Shown here piece after piece: positions 63,091 through 64,000 of a DNA stretch of 64,000 nt. Position numbers and translations under genes: made by a program. The stretch is from positions 434,001 to 498,000 of the forward strand of contig NZ_PIPX01000001.1 in NCBI RefSeq assembly GCF_003987225.1, read 5' to 3'. Below the pieces are notes generated by a model. The model saw nothing but the letters and a program-made list of their open reading frames with translations, was not told where the DNA came from and did not search any database. Numbering within the stretch: the stretch's first letter is position 1; each line of letters starts with the position of its first letter. This DNA comes from Pseudidiomarina homiensis (GTDB taxonomy: Bacteria; Pseudomonadota; Gammaproteobacteria; Enterobacterales; Alteromonadaceae).

Positions 63091-64000
63091 ATGAAGTTAA
63101 GTATCTCTATGGCATTACTTAGCAGCGTTGTTTGTAGTGCTGCTTTCGCGGCAAACCCTAGTTACCACGAGCAAGAAAAACTCCACGATATCGCTGCGGC
63201 GGTATCGCCTGAGCGTATCGAACAGGACATCACCAAACTTGTCAGTTTTGGTACGCGGCACACGTTATCAGAAACTGCGTCTGATACCCGTGGCATAGGC
63301 GCAGCACGACGTTGGATCAAAGCTGAATTTGATCGAATTTCAGAAGCTTGTGGTGGTTGCTTAGAGGTTTATTACCAGAGCGAGGTCATCAGTGGTGAAA
63401 CGCGTATTCCTGAGCCGACTGAGGTCGTCAGTGTGATTGCGGTTCAGCGCGGCGCAGTTGACCCAAGCCGCTACGTAATTATGTCCGGTGATATCGATTC
63501 ACGTGTTTCTGATGTTATGGACGCCACCTCCGATGCTCCCGGCGCAAATGACAATGCTTCGGGTGTGGCCGGCACACTCGAGGCAGCCCGAGTACTTAGC
63601 CAATATGAATTTGCCGGAAGCATTGTTTACGCTGCATTGGCTGGCGAAGAGCAGGGTTTGTTCGGCGGCAGAATTATGGCTGAGCAAGCGCAAAAGGATG
63701 GCTGGCGTATCAAAGCCGTGTTGAACAACGACATGATCGGCAACATCGAAGGTATCAATGGTGTCGTGAATAATACCACCGCACGTATTTTTGCCGAAGG
63801 CACCCGCATGAACGAGACGGAGTCCGATGCTCGCCGGCGACGTTTTACGGGTGGTGAAGTAGATTCGCCAAGCCGCAACGTAGCGCGTTATATCGATTGG
63901 ATGGCCGATCGTTATATCCCGAACCTCGATACCATGGTCATTTATCGCCTTGACCGTTTCGGTCGTGGCGGACATCACCGACCCTTCAATGACCTAGGTT
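63091..64000 (+). CDS. M28 family metallopeptidase, exported (cut by window end)
   Basis: Only the first 303 residues are in the window. A signal peptide (MKLSISMALLSSVVCSAAFA) is followed by a domain of about 70 residues and the M28 catalytic part: APGANDNASGVAG (Asp), ALAGEEQGLFGG (Glu), LNNDMIGN (Asp) and GGHHRPFND (His). At the place of the first His ligand (GHxDS in typical members) this protein reads SGDIDSR. AAAGGGG precedes the ATG. It is likely a zinc aminopeptidase of the envelope, but the changed ligand needs attention. It probably forms a unit with the small gene before it. Confidence 0.88.
   Translation, partial: MKLSISMALLSSVVCSAAFAANPSYHEQEKLHDIAAAVSPERIEQDITKLVSFGTRHTLSETASDTRGIGAARRWIKAEFDRISEACGGCLEVYYQSEVISGETRIPEPTEVVSVIAVQRGAVDPSRYVIMSGDIDSRVSDVMDATSDAPGANDNASGVAGTLEAARVLSQYEFAGSIVYAALAGEEQGLFGGRIMAEQAQKDGWRIKAVLNNDMIGNIEGINGVVNNTTARIFAEGTRMNETESDARRRRFTGGEVDSPSRNVARYIDWMADRYIPNLDTMVIYRLDRFGRGGHHRPFNDLG

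Noticed and set aside
1-64000. CRISPR arrays, tRNA or rRNA genes, insertion sequences, prophage
   Set aside because: I saw no regularly spaced repeats, no cloverleaf-like sequence in the gaps, and no transposase, integrase or phage protein among the open frames.

Overview
The window reads as a compact chromosomal segment of a marine-type gammaproteobacterium. The mix of enterobacterial-like housekeeping genes (cmoM, sbcB, hrpA, nrdAB-yfaE, ubiG, gyrA, lapAB, ynjBCD-ynjF) with a Pseudomonas/Alteromonas-like order gyrA-serC-hisC-aroA-cmk-rpsA-ihfB, plus several secreted peptidases (two M28, one M14, an isoaspartyl peptidase and a lipoprotein gamma-glutamyltransferase), suggests an Alteromonadales member, most likely close to Idiomarina/Pseudidiomarina. 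That placement is inference from gene content, not from a marker-gene tree. I see no tRNA, rRNA, CRISPR, insertion sequence, integrase or phage gene; the region looks like core genome.

Layout: 1-3970 holds a lysine/alanine-rich basic protein, a Nif3/YbgI protein, the tRNA methyltransferase CmoM, a YegS-like lipid kinase and a hydroxyacid-dehydrogenase-family enzyme. 3989-9105 is a three-gene envelope cluster (DUF1329 protein, divergent from a YCF48-like propeller protein and an MMPL/RND transporter) that probably moves or senses a lipid of unknown identity. 9137-13830 carries a GMC oxidoreductase, exonuclease I, an exported isoaspartyl peptidase and a CBS-pair protein. 13900-22844 is hrpA, then grxA, yfaE, nrdB and nrdA in one orientation (reverse: nrdA-nrdB-yfaE-grxA) with candidate NrdR boxes, and ubiG. 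23013-34330 is a long housekeeping run: gyrA, serC, hisC, aroA, cmk, rpsA, ihfB, lapA, lapB, pyrF.

34354-39097 has a ComEA-like helix-hairpin-helix protein whose ribosome binding site lies inside a long inverted repeat, a rhombosortase-like membrane protease, a lipoprotein GGT, an exported MsrA-MsrB fusion and a DUF1499 protein. 39177-43220 is ynjB-ynjC-ynjD-ynjF, four translationally coupled genes for an ABC importer plus a CDP-alcohol phosphatidyltransferase. 43162-53051 has a sterol-desaturase-family hydroxylase, HinT, RlmI, MetG, Mrp, Dcd, an M14 peptidase and YvcK. 53339-58193 has DUF4382 and DUF192 proteins, an M28 lipoprotein peptidase, YgjV and two small membrane proteins. 58250-62509 is an AcrAB-type RND pump; its promoter is overlapped by a 24-bp palindrome very like the E. 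coli AcrR operator, although no regulator gene is next to it. The window ends inside a second M28 peptidase.

General features: many genes overlap by 4 bp, at least seven start with GTG, and several convergent neighbours interlock their stop codons, leaving no room for terminators. In three places a candidate ribosome binding site lies within an inverted repeat. I found no clearly new defence or mobile system. The best candidates for undescribed biology are the comEA-leader hairpin, the DUF1329/YCF48/MMPL cluster, the ynjBCD-ynjF association and the rhombosortase-like protein.
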